From: Mycobacterium sp. 852013-50091_SCH5140682
Lineage (GTDB): Bacteria > Actinomycetota > Actinomycetes > Mycobacteriales > Mycobacteriaceae
DNA: 64,000 bases
Reading direction: 5' to 3'
Assembly (NCBI RefSeq): GCF_001665685.1
Contig: NZ_LZTB01000119.1
Location: forward strand, 1 to 64,000
Made by a program: the position numbers and the translations under genes. The number at the start of each line of letters is the position of its first letter. The stretch's first letter is position 1. This document shows, piece by piece, positions 9,020 through 18,068 of the stretch. Under the pieces are notes generated by a model that was not told the origin of the DNA, did not search any database, and worked only from the letters and a program-made list of their open reading frames with translations.

Positions 9020-9583
9020 TCACGGGCAGTAGGCGTGCGTGGCGTACGCGAGCGCGGACTGATAGACCGGGTCGAGCGCTCGGGACGCGGTCACGGCGCT
9101 CAGCGCGGCATCCCGGTCAGCGGCGCAAGACGGTGAGTGCAGGTCATCCCACTGGGCGGCCATCTCCCGCACCATGGTCTGGTTGAGCCGGTCGATCGTC
9201 GTCCGGGTCTCGGACAGGTCCGGCGCCTCGGCGGGCACCGCACCCGGGTCGATCTTCCATTGCGCGAACCGCGTGTACTCGACCGAGCTCGTCGCGTCGA
9301 TCTGGTTGCGAAAGACGTTGCCCACGTATCCCGGATCGATGTGGGCAGCCGCAGCTGCCGCCGTCACCGCGTCAATAACCTGTTGCTCACGCTTCGGGTC
9401 GTCGACGGCGCCACCACTGCGGTACTTGTACGCGGCGACCGCGTCTGCGGTCTGAAGGCGCTGCGCCGCGGCGTCGATCAGCCCGAACAGCGGGCTTTCC
9501 GGATCGGCGTGCGCCGCGGGTGCGCCAACCCCGACGAGGACCGCCGCGCAGGCGATCCACGCGGTGGTCCCGGGCTTACGCAA
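9020..9583 (-). CDS. Secreted AroQ-gamma chorismate mutase
   Basis: The 187-residue protein has a signal peptide (IACAAVLVGVGAPAAHA-DPESP) and an all-helical AroQ fold of the secreted *MtCM (Rv1885c) type. Visible family features are AAQRLQTADAVAAYKY, DDPKREQQVID and FRNQIDATSSVEYTRF, plus a C-terminal Cys pair (PSCAADRDA, HAYC) placed as in *MtCM. It should convert chorismate to prephenate outside the cytoplasm. It starts with TTG and overlaps the stop of gap by eight bases, so it is the last gene of the mbtH-mps1-mps2-gap transcript. Why a periplasmic Phe-pathway enzyme sits in a GPL operon is unclear. Confidence 0.85.
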   Translation of the reverse strand: MRKPGTTAWIACAAVLVGVGAPAAHADPESPLFGLIDAAAQRLQTADAVAAYKYRSGGAVDDPKREQQVIDAVTAAAAAAHIDPGYVGNVFRNQIDATSSVEYTRFAQWKIDPGAVPAEAPDLSETRTTIDRLNQTMVREMAAQWDDLHSPSCAADRDAALSAVTASRALDPVYQSALAYATHAYCP

Positions 9584-10373
9584 TACCGACGCCCGTCAGC
9601 ACCTGCCAGATCCCCACCAGACCGCACAAGACGATCAGGATCTGTATGCGGTGCAGCAACGCCCATCCGTGCACCAGCTCCAGCACCGCATGGGTCTTGG
9701 CCGGGACGACGGCATAACTGAGCAGGGCCACCTCGAAGACCACGAGCATCACCGCGACGAACACCAGGACCGCGATCAGTTGCGTGACGATCGGCGTTCC
9801 CGACGCGACGATGACCGTGCTCATCACAAGGATGAACGGGGGCGGCAGCACATAGATCAGGGACAGCGCCATCGACACCCACAGCGCTCCGCTGTCCCAC
9901 TCGTCGCGCGCTCGCGCCATCACCCGCACGACCGGCGACGCGACCGCGTGCAGCACGCTCCTGACAGGCCCCGACCGGCGCGAGTCGGTCTGCGGCTCGT
10001 CGGATTCCAAGACCATGACCGCGGATTCGCCGCGGCCGGCCGTCGTCGCCGCGACGCGTGGCCGCACCCGGCTGCGCACCGCCAGGAACGTGGCGATGCC
10101 CAGCGCGAGTACTCCCGTGCACAACTGCAGGGGCTGGATCCCCGACTCAGGGTCACGCGTGGACAGTCCGTGTGCGAACGCGGCGAATGACGGCACGCTG
10201 TGCAGCGCTATCACCGCACCCATCAGTGCCACCACGTTCACGACCACACACGCTACCCAGAACGCGAACAGATTCTGCTCAGGCCGGGGCCGTGAGATCA
10301 CCAGCACGATGCCGCCCAGCAGCATCGGGTTCAGTGCCACCAACAGCGCCCAGCCGAGAATTTGTCCCCACAT
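9576..10373 (-). CDS. gap: Gap, GPL-addressing integral membrane protein
   Basis: The 265-residue protein has six hydrophobic segments with a long polar loop after the third (about residues 105-150). Signatures include ALLVALNPMLLGGIVLVISRPRPEQNLFAFWV and WALLHRIQILIVLCG. It matches the Gap/Sap family of small membrane proteins needed to bring GPL or sulfolipid to the surface; in M. smegmatis, gap follows mps2 just as here. It begins three bases after the mps2 stop and overlaps the chorismate mutase gene. It should act in the inner membrane together with the MmpL transporters. Confidence 0.88.
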   Translation of the reverse strand: MWGQILGWALLVALNPMLLGGIVLVISRPRPEQNLFAFWVACVVVNVVALMGAVIALHSVPSFAAFAHGLSTRDPESGIQPLQLCTGVLALGIATFLAVRSRVRPRVAATTAGRGESAVMVLESDEPQTDSRRSGPVRSVLHAVASPVVRVMARARDEWDSGALWVSMALSLIYVLPPPFILVMSTVIVASGTPIVTQLIAVLVFVAVMLVVFEVALLSYAVVPAKTHAVLELVHGWALLHRIQILIVLCGLVGIWQVLTGVGIA

Positions 10374-10376
10374 CGG

Positions 10377-13300
10377 TCAGAGCAATCCGAGTCGCTGCAG
10401 ATCGGTGACGTACTTGACGATCACCGGTGCCGAGACGTGCGGAATGTCGTTTGCCTTACCGATATTCGCCGCACGCACCGCTTCGTGGAAGCGGTCCGCC
10501 GGCGCATACGAGCCGCGGGTCGGCGCCGGTGGCTGCAGATCGTCGGTGTGCTGCCGCAGCACCGTCAGCATCTGCAGCACCGAGCTCTGCCGCTGCTGTT
10601 CCGGCAACGCGCGCAGGCCGTCTTCGAACCGCTGCAACCACTCCCCGAAGTCGGCGACCCGCTCGATCGGATACCCGGCCTCGACGAGCCAGTCGACGTA
10701 GGTGTCGATGCCGATGCCGTCGTCGTGTGGGTTCATCACGTGGTACGTCTCGAACTGCGCGGACGCCGACCGGGCCACCTGCCAGCCCAGCGTGATGATC
10801 GCTTCCGCGACGAAATCGACGGGCAGACCGTCGAAGTGGGCCCGCTGCCGCGTGCCGCCGTCGCCGAGTTGATAGAACGACTCGGGCGCCAAACCGGTCG
10901 CCACGATGCTCAGCACCATCCGGGTCACCGTGTCCGACACGTTGAGCTGGCCCGCGTAGGCCGGCTCGGCCATGATCATGCCGGAACGGAACACCGCAAC
11001 GGGAAGTCCACACAGGTCGTGGGCTTCGCGCAGCAGCACCTCGCCCGCCCACTTGCTGTTGCCGTAGCCGTTGGCGTAGCTGGCGTCGACGGTGCGAGTG
11101 GCGCTGATCTGCCGGATGTCGGCGTCTTCGGTGAACATCGAGGGTTCGATCTGACGTCCGACATCCGACGTGGACACGAAGGTGTACGGCTTGAGCTTGG
11201 TGGTGAGCGCGAATCTGATCAGTTCGGCGGTACCGATGACGTTGGGCCCGAACAACTCCCAGTACGGGAGCACGCTGTTGACGAACGCTGCGGAGTCGAC
11301 GATCAGGTCGACACGTTCGGCCAGCTCATGCCATCGCTGCTCGTCCAGCCCGAGATTCGGTTCGCCCTTGTCTCCGGCGATGACCAGCAGGCGCTCGGCC
11401 GCCAGTTCCTGGAAGTGCTTGCGCAGGACGGGATCGGTGTCGAAGGTCGCCTCGAGGCGGCGGCGCGCATCCTCGTCGGACTTGCCCCGCACCAGGCAGA
11501 TCACGGTGTCATCGACACGTCGCAGCCGCTTGAGCCAGTCCAGCAGCAGATACCGTCCCAGGAATCCGGTGGCCCCGGTCAGCAGCACGGTCTGCACGTG
11601 CCCGTCCGGCCGCGGCAGCGTCGGAGCTGTCCTCAACGTGGTGCTGTCGATGAACTTGTTCAGCGTCAGATCCCGCGCGTGGACCTCACCGATATCGGTA
11701 CCGCCGTGCACGGACGAGAAGCTGACCCCGCCGAGACCCGGCGACGCATCCGATTCGACGGCGTTGTCGAGTTGGTGGCTCAGCATCCGCACCGTCGGTG
11801 CCTCGAACAGGGTTCGGACCGCGAGTTGCGCGTCGAGGGCAGTGTTGATCGCCGCGGTCACCCGCATCGCGGAGATCGAGTCGCCACCGAGGTCGAAGAA
11901 CGAGTCTTCGACGCCGACCCGGTCCACCCCCAACACGTGGGCGTAGATGCCTGCGATGGTTTCCTCGACGGGGTTCGCCGGCGCCCGGTAGGTGCCTGCG
12001 GCGCTGCGGTATTCAGGGGCAGGCAGGGCACGACGATCGAGCTTGCCGTTGACGGTCAAGGGCAGCGCAGGCACCACCACGATGGCCGCCGGGATCATGT
12101 AGGCGGGCAGGCGCTGAGCCAACGCGCCACGCAGCTCGACCGGGTCCGCGGAGCCGGTGACATAACCGACCAGTCGCTTGTCGCCGGGACGGTCTTCCCG
12201 TGCGATCACCGCCGCCTGTTCGACACCGTCCAGGTCCGCGAGCGCAGCCTGGATCTCGCCGAGTTCGATGCGGTACCCGCGAATCTTGACCTGCTCGTCG
12301 GCGCGGCCCAGGTACTGCAGCTGCCCGTCGGGGCCCCATTGGACGAGGTCACCGGTGCGGTACATCCGCTCCCCGGGCCTGCCGAACGGGCATGCCACGA
12401 ACCGCGACGCCGACAACCCGGCCCGGTTCACATACCCGAGGCCCAAGCCCCGGCCTGCCAGATACAGCTCGCCGACCACGCCGGCCGGTACGGGCCGCAG
12501 CCACTCGTCGAGCACGAACGTGGCACCGGTCGGCACCGGTGAACCGATCGGTACGACCGGTCCCGAGGATTTCTTGAGCGGAGCGCTGATCGCCGCGTAG
12601 ATCGTCGCCTCGGTCGGGCCATAAGCGTTGAGCATCACCCGCCCGGTCGCCCACCGGTCCACGACCTCCGTCGGGCAGGCTTCACCGGCCACGACCAACG
12701 CCGTGTTCTCCAGACCTTCCGGCGACAACATGCCGACCGCGGAAGGAGTCTGGTAGAGCACCGTGACCTGTTCTGCAATCAACAGCTTGTGCAGGTCGTC
12801 CGGCGCGCCCGCGACGTGTTCGGGCACGATCACCAACCGCGAACCGTGCAGCAGCGCACCCCAGATCTCCCACACCGAGACGTCGAAGACCAGCGAATGC
12901 CATTGCGACCAGACCTGCCCTGGGCCTGCGGGCATGTCGGGGTGCAACTTCTCCAACACCTGGGTGACGTTGCTGTGCGTGATGGCAACGCCTTTGGGCA
13001 CGCCCGTGGTCCCCGACGTGTAGATCGTGTAGGCGATGTCGTCGGGCGCAGGCGGCAGCAGCGTGGTGCTCGGGTAGATCGTGGTCGCAGGATCATCGGG
13101 ATCGTCGACCTCGACGACCAGCACATCGGAATTCTCCAGCCGCGGACGCAGATCCGCGGTCGTGACCGCGGCGATCGGCTTGGCGTCGGCGAGCATGAAC
13201 TCCAACCGCGAGGTCGGCACCGACGGGTCGATCGGCAGATACGCCGCGCCGGTCTTGAGCACCGCCAGGATCGCGACGATCGCTTCGTCGGACCGCGGCA

Positions 13301-16300
13301 CCAACAGGGCCACCGACTCCCCCGGGCCCGCGCCGTAGACCGCCAGCAGGTTCGCCAACCGGTTGGCATCCTCGTCGAGTTCGCCGTAGCTCAGAGAGCG
13401 ACCGTCGAACGTCACCGCGATGGCCCCCGGGTCACGGGCCACCTGCTCGGAGAACCGCTCCGGAATCGACTTCGCCGCCGTCACCGGCTGCGACAACAGC
13501 GCCCGGTTGCCCCACGTGTCGATGACGTCGCGTTCACCCGGTTCGACCACGTCCATCGATGACAGCCGCCGAGTCGGATCGGCCGTCATGGTCTCCAGCA
13601 CCCGCTGGAACCGCTCGACGAGCGCTTCGATGGTGGCCACGTCGAACGCATCGGCGTCGAACTCGACGCGCAGGCCGAGTTCGTGACCCGGCAGGGCCAT
13701 CACCGACAGCGGGTAGTGGTTGTACTCGCGGTTGTTGAACTCGGTGACCGCCAGCTCGTGAACACCCGCGAAGGCACTGGTGTCGATCGGATAGCTCTCA
13801 TACAGGAACAGCGTGTCGAACAGTTGCTCGTGGCCTGCGACGTGATGAATCTCGTTGAGCGCCAAGTGCTCGTGCTCGATGGTGTCGTTGTGGTGGCGCT
13901 GCAACTGGTCGAGCAGATCCGCGACGGTGGTGGTCGCGGTGGTACGCGCCCGCACCGGCACGGTGTTGATCATCAGACCCACGATGGACTCGGAGCCTGC
14001 CAACTCCGCAGGCCGGCCGGATACCGCGGTGCCGAAGGCCACGTCGCGCTGGCCCGTCAGGGCCATGAGCAGCTGAGCCCACGCCGCCTGCAGCACCGTG
14101 TTCACGGTCGTGTGGCATGAACGCGCCAGTTCGCCAAGGGATTTCGTGGTTTCGGCGGACAGCCGGTACGACTCGACGCCGCGCGGCCCGCCGTGGCTCG
14201 GCGGTGCGACCAGGGTGGGCGTGGTGAACCCGTCCAACACCTCGCGCCACGCCGCCCGGGCGGCATCCCGATCCTGCCGGCTCAGCCAGCTGACGAAGTT
14301 GCGGTACGACGGCGCAGCGGGCAACCGATGCCCGAAGTAACCGGCGAAGATCTCCTGCAGCAGGATCGGCAGTGACCACCCGTCGATCACGATGTGGTGG
14401 AAGGTCAGCACGAAGCGGTGCTGATTGCCCGAGGTCCGGATCAACGTGGCGCGGAACGTCGGCCGTTCCACCAGATCGCACACCGCGGCGCGCTCGGCGG
14501 TGCACAAGCGGTCGATCTCGTCGTCCGGGGTGAGGTCGTCGCCCCGCAGGTCCAGATACCGCCAGGCGATCACCGGGTCGGCCGGGATGATCTGCACCGC
14601 CTCGTCGGCCAGTTCGCAGAACCGGGCCGCGAGGTTCGGGTGGCGCGCGACGACCGCATGCACGGCGTCTCGCAGCCGGTGCTGATCGAGCACGCCGGTC
14701 ACGGTGATGTCCAACTGCACTGCGTAGACATCGTTCTCGGTGCCCCGCGCGATGGTCGAGTGGAAGAGCAGGCCTTCCTGCACCGGGGTCAGCGGCAGCA
14801 CATCGGCGATGGTGTGTCGTTCTGCCAGATCGTCGATCTGCGCCTGGCTCAACCGCGCCGGGGCGAGATCGGACGGCGTGAACCCGCCGCCGCCGTTTCG
14901 CACATGCGCGCAGATGCCCTTCAGGGCTTCGAACCACAGCCGGCTCAGTCGGTCGGCCTGCGCCCGGTCCATGGCCGAGGGCGCCCAGGTCCAACCCGCC
15001 TGCAGCTGTGGCCCGGAATCGGAATCCACAGTGCCCGCGTTGAGTTCGACGGTGTGCATCAACGGCATCGCCACCGAGGAGGCTGCGCCCGTCAGCGTCA
15101 ACGCGTCCTGGTCGATACGCCACAGCTCGTCGGACAGATCACCCGCACCTGCGCCGAGGCGTCCGAGGTAGTTGAACCCGATGGTCGGGTCCAGCCCGTC
15201 GAGGTCCACGTCGGGGTTCAGGTACCGCAGCAGGCCATAGGTGACGCCGTCGGGCAGCGCACGCAATTGTTCCTTGGCGGACTTGATGATCGGGCCCAGC
15301 GCAGCCTCACCCGCGGTCACCTGCTCCCAGGACAGCTCGCCGACCGCGAGCGCCACCGGGTACTTGGTGGTGAACCAGCCCACGGTGCGGGACAGATCGA
15401 CATCGGAAGCGAGGTCTTCAACCCGGCCGTGGCCCTCGACGTCGATACCGATCGGTGCGGCGCCCGTCCCCAGGTATTGCGCCCAGGCCAGCCCGAACGC
15501 GATCAGCAGAATGTCTTGCACGCCTGCGTGGAACGCCGCGGGCACCTCGGCGAGCAGCTGCTTCGTGGTGTCGGGGTCGAGCGACACCGACAGTTGCCCG
15601 GCGTTGGCATAGGTGTCAACGTCCGGCTGGACGGCGGGCAACGCGGCTGGTGTCTGCGCCACGCGACGCCACCTGTCGGCGAGCTCCACCACAGCGTGCT
15701 CCCGCGCATGGTCGGCCAGCAGCGCCGTCCACCGCGCGAACGACGTACCGCCCGATGGCAATTCGACCTGCTGGCCGCTGTGATGCTGCGCCCACGCAAT
15801 GTTCAGGTCTTCCAAGAGAATTCGCCACGACACCCCGTCGACAGCGAGGTGATGGATCATCAGCACCAGCTGCCGCTCCTGCGGGGCCCACACCGCGCTG
15901 ACCATCGCCCCGGTCGCCGGGTTCAACCGGGACCGCGCCGCGATCAATGCGTCGTCGGACAGCGCGTCGAGGGTGCTCAGGCACGAGCGCGCGTCGACCG
16001 CACCTTGTTCGGGAACCAGCAGTGACCAGTCGCCGTCCACGATCGGCGCCTTCAGGCGCAACGTGGCGTGCCGGTCCAGTAGAGCCTGCAGCACGACGAG
16101 CACGTCGGCTTCGGTGACCCCGTCCGGGGCCTGCAGCACCAAGGTCTGGTTGAACTGGTCGACCGGGCCCTGCACGGTCTGCAGCCACCGCATGATCGGG
16201 GTGGCGACCACCGGGCCGAGACCGTCGTCGACCACGGCCGATTCGGCATCGGTGAAGGCCGATACCTGGGCCAACCTGCTCACGGTCTGCTCGACGAAGA

Positions 16301-18068
16301 TGTCCCGCGGGCGGCACGACACACCGGCTGCGCGGGCTCGGGCCACCACCTGCATCGACAGGATGCTGTCGCCGCCCAGGTCGAAGAACGAATCGTCGAC
16401 GCCGACGCGCTGCTGTCCGAGCACCTGGGCGTAGATCTCGGCGAGAATCTCCTCGACGGGGGTCGACGGGGCCCGGTAGTCGCTGCCGTTGCTGCGGTAC
16501 TCAGGGGCAGGCAGCGCCCGCTTGTCGAGTTTTCCATTGACGGTCAACGGAATCGACTCGATGGTCACGATGGCGGCAGGCACCATGTAGGTCGGCAGGC
16601 GTTGGGCCAGTTCTGCCCGCAGCGCAGTGGGATCGGCGGAGCCGGTGATGTATCCGACGAGGCGCTTGTCACCGGGACGGTCTTCCCGCGCGATCACGAC
16701 GGCCTGATCCACACCGTCGAGCCGGGCCAGGGCGGCCTGTACCTCGCCGAGTTCGATGCGGTACCCGCGGATCTTGACCTGTTCGTCTGAGCGACCCAGG
16801 TACTGCAATTGCCCGTCGTCGCCCCAGCGGACCAGGTCACCGGTGCGGTACATCCGGTCGCCCGGCTTGCCGAACGGGCAGGCCATGAATCGGGACGCGG
16901 TCAACCCGGGACGACGCGAATACCCCGTCGCCACACCGGTTCCCGCCACGTACAGCTCGCCGACCACGCCCTCGGGCGCGGGGCGCAGCCACTGGTCGAG
17001 CACGAACAGCGCCGCGCCGGGCACCGGCGACCCGATCGGGGCCACCCCCGATCCCGCCTTGAGCGGTTTGCTCATCGCCGCGTAGATCGTCGCCTCGGTC
17101 GGGCCGTAGGCGTTGATCATCACCCGCCCGGGTGTCGCCCACCGGTCGACCAGTTCGGTCGGGCAGGCCTCACCGGCCACCACCAAGGTCGTCGAATCCA
17201 GGTGCTCCGGCGACAACATGCCCGCCGCCGAAGGAGTTTGGCAGAGCACCGTCACCTTTTCGGAGACCAGGAGCTTGTGCAGATCCTCTGGTGAGCTCGC
17301 GATCGATTCGGGTACCACCACCAGGCGGCCGCCGCGCAGCAGCGCGCCCCAGATTTCCCAGACCGATACATCGAAGACCAGCGAATGCCATTGGGACCAC
17401 ACCTGACCGGGGCCCGAAGGCAGGTCTGCGTGCAGTCCGTCGACCAGCTGCGTCACGTTGTTATGGGTGACCGCAACCGCTTTCGGGACACCGGTGGTGC
17501 CCGACGTGTAGGTCATGTACGCCAGGTCGTCGGGTTTCGGACCGGGCAGCGCGGTGCTCGGCCGGCTGTCGACGGCGGGATCCTCGATGTCGAGCACCGG
17601 CACGTCGGTGCCGTCCAGGCGCGTCCGCAGATCCGCGGTGGTCAACGCCGCCACCGGCATCGCATCCGACATCATGAACTCGATGCGGGCATCGGGATGC
17701 GCGGGGTCGATCGGCAGATACGCGGCGCCCGTCTTGAGCACCGCAAGGATGGCCACGATGGCCTGGCCCGAACGCGGCAGCAGCAGCGCAACGGATTCGC
17801 CTGGGCCTGCGCCGTGCTCGGCCAGCAGGTGCGCCAGCCGATTGGTGGCCTCGTTCAGCTCGCGATAGGTCCACGACCGGTCACCGCTGACCAGAGCAAC
17901 CGCCTGCGGCGCGCGAACGGCCTGACGGGAGAACAGGGTCGGAATCGACACCGGTGTGCGCGCGGGCCCGGTGAGCACGGCCCGGTTGCCCCATTCGTCG
18001 AGTTGATCGTGCTCACCGTCGTCGAGTAGATCGAACGACAACAACGTGCGGCTGGAGTCGATGCTCAT
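10377..18068 (-). CDS. mps2: Mps2, GPL peptide synthetase modules 3-4 with terminal reductase
   Basis: This 2563-residue NRPS reads A (about 30-530), T (FFDLGGDSILSM, near 561), E (from about 610; HHLAVDGVSW), C (VLPLTPVQEGLLFHS near 1094; HHIVIDGW), A (about 1530-2030), T (FFDLGGDSISAM near 2058) and a reductase (VLLTGATGFLGRYLL near 2163; YGNSK catalytic pair). Pocket residues read by eye are DVWCVAAIY for module 3 and DVWYVAAIY for module 4, nearly identical, as expected if both load Ala. The E domain gives D-Ala; module 4 has none and ends in a reductase, matching L-alaninol. The start overlaps the mps1 stop (ATGA). It lacks an N-terminal C domain because that ends Mps1. Confidence 0.93.
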   Translation of the reverse strand: MSIDSSRTLLSFDLLDDGEHDQLDEWGNRAVLTGPARTPVSIPTLFSRQAVRAPQAVALVSGDRSWTYRELNEATNRLAHLLAEHGAGPGESVALLLPRSGQAIVAILAVLKTGAAYLPIDPAHPDARIEFMMSDAMPVAALTTADLRTRLDGTDVPVLDIEDPAVDSRPSTALPGPKPDDLAYMTYTSGTTGVPKAVAVTHNNVTQLVDGLHADLPSGPGQVWSQWHSLVFDVSVWEIWGALLRGGRLVVVPESIASSPEDLHKLLVSEKVTVLCQTPSAAGMLSPEHLDSTTLVVAGEACPTELVDRWATPGRVMINAYGPTEATIYAAMSKPLKAGSGVAPIGSPVPGAALFVLDQWLRPAPEGVVGELYVAGTGVATGYSRRPGLTASRFMACPFGKPGDRMYRTGDLVRWGDDGQLQYLGRSDEQVKIRGYRIELGEVQAALARLDGVDQAVVIAREDRPGDKRLVGYITGSADPTALRAELAQRLPTYMVPAAIVTIESIPLTVNGKLDKRALPAPEYRSNGSDYRAPSTPVEEILAEIYAQVLGQQRVGVDDSFFDLGGDSILSMQVVARARAAGVSCRPRDIFVEQTVSRLAQVSAFTDAESAVVDDGLGPVVATPIMRWLQTVQGPVDQFNQTLVLQAPDGVTEADVLVVLQALLDRHATLRLKAPIVDGDWSLLVPEQGAVDARSCLSTLDALSDDALIAARSRLNPATGAMVSAVWAPQERQLVLMIHHLAVDGVSWRILLEDLNIAWAQHHSGQQVELPSGGTSFARWTALLADHAREHAVVELADRWRRVAQTPAALPAVQPDVDTYANAGQLSVSLDPDTTKQLLAEVPAAFHAGVQDILLIAFGLAWAQYLGTGAAPIGIDVEGHGRVEDLASDVDLSRTVGWFTTKYPVALAVGELSWEQVTAGEAALGPIIKSAKEQLRALPDGVTYGLLRYLNPDVDLDGLDPTIGFNYLGRLGAGAGDLSDELWRIDQDALTLTGAASSVAMPLMHTVELNAGTVDSDSGPQLQAGWTWAPSAMDRAQADRLSRLWFEALKGICAHVRNGGGGFTPSDLAPARLSQAQIDDLAERHTIADVLPLTPVQEGLLFHSTIARGTENDVYAVQLDITVTGVLDQHRLRDAVHAVVARHPNLAARFCELADEAVQIIPADPVIAWRYLDLRGDDLTPDDEIDRLCTAERAAVCDLVERPTFRATLIRTSGNQHRFVLTFHHIVIDGWSLPILLQEIFAGYFGHRLPAAPSYRNFVSWLSRQDRDAARAAWREVLDGFTTPTLVAPPSHGGPRGVESYRLSAETTKSLGELARSCHTTVNTVLQAAWAQLLMALTGQRDVAFGTAVSGRPAELAGSESIVGLMINTVPVRARTTATTTVADLLDQLQRHHNDTIEHEHLALNEIHHVAGHEQLFDTLFLYESYPIDTSAFAGVHELAVTEFNNREYNHYPLSVMALPGHELGLRVEFDADAFDVATIEALVERFQRVLETMTADPTRRLSSMDVVEPGERDVIDTWGNRALLSQPVTAAKSIPERFSEQVARDPGAIAVTFDGRSLSYGELDEDANRLANLLAVYGAGPGESVALLVPRSDEAIVAILAVLKTGAAYLPIDPSVPTSRLEFMLADAKPIAAVTTADLRPRLENSDVLVVEVDDPDDPATTIYPSTTLLPPAPDDIAYTIYTSGTTGVPKGVAITHSNVTQVLEKLHPDMPAGPGQVWSQWHSLVFDVSVWEIWGALLHGSRLVIVPEHVAGAPDDLHKLLIAEQVTVLYQTPSAVGMLSPEGLENTALVVAGEACPTEVVDRWATGRVMLNAYGPTEATIYAAISAPLKKSSGPVVPIGSPVPTGATFVLDEWLRPVPAGVVGELYLAGRGLGLGYVNRAGLSASRFVACPFGRPGERMYRTGDLVQWGPDGQLQYLGRADEQVKIRGYRIELGEIQAALADLDGVEQAAVIAREDRPGDKRLVGYVTGSADPVELRGALAQRLPAYMIPAAIVVVPALPLTVNGKLDRRALPAPEYRSAAGTYRAPANPVEETIAGIYAHVLGVDRVGVEDSFFDLGGDSISAMRVTAAINTALDAQLAVRTLFEAPTVRMLSHQLDNAVESDASPGLGGVSFSSVHGGTDIGEVHARDLTLNKFIDSTTLRTAPTLPRPDGHVQTVLLTGATGFLGRYLLLDWLKRLRRVDDTVICLVRGKSDEDARRRLEATFDTDPVLRKHFQELAAERLLVIAGDKGEPNLGLDEQRWHELAERVDLIVDSAAFVNSVLPYWELFGPNVIGTAELIRFALTTKLKPYTFVSTSDVGRQIEPSMFTEDADIRQISATRTVDASYANGYGNSKWAGEVLLREAHDLCGLPVAVFRSGMIMAEPAYAGQLNVSDTVTRMVLSIVATGLAPESFYQLGDGGTRQRAHFDGLPVDFVAEAIITLGWQVARSASAQFETYHVMNPHDDGIGIDTYVDWLVEAGYPIERVADFGEWLQRFEDGLRALPEQQRQSSVLQMLTVLRQHTDDLQPPAPTRGSYAPADRFHEAVRAANIGKANDIPHVSAPVIVKYVTDLQRLGLL

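Noticed and set aside
10362..12542. Plus-strand frame of over 700 codons opposite mps2, and similar frames opposite mps1 and the mmpL genes
   Set aside because: They mirror codon usage of the NRPS and MmpL genes on the other strand; composition is shadow-like and no motif is seen.
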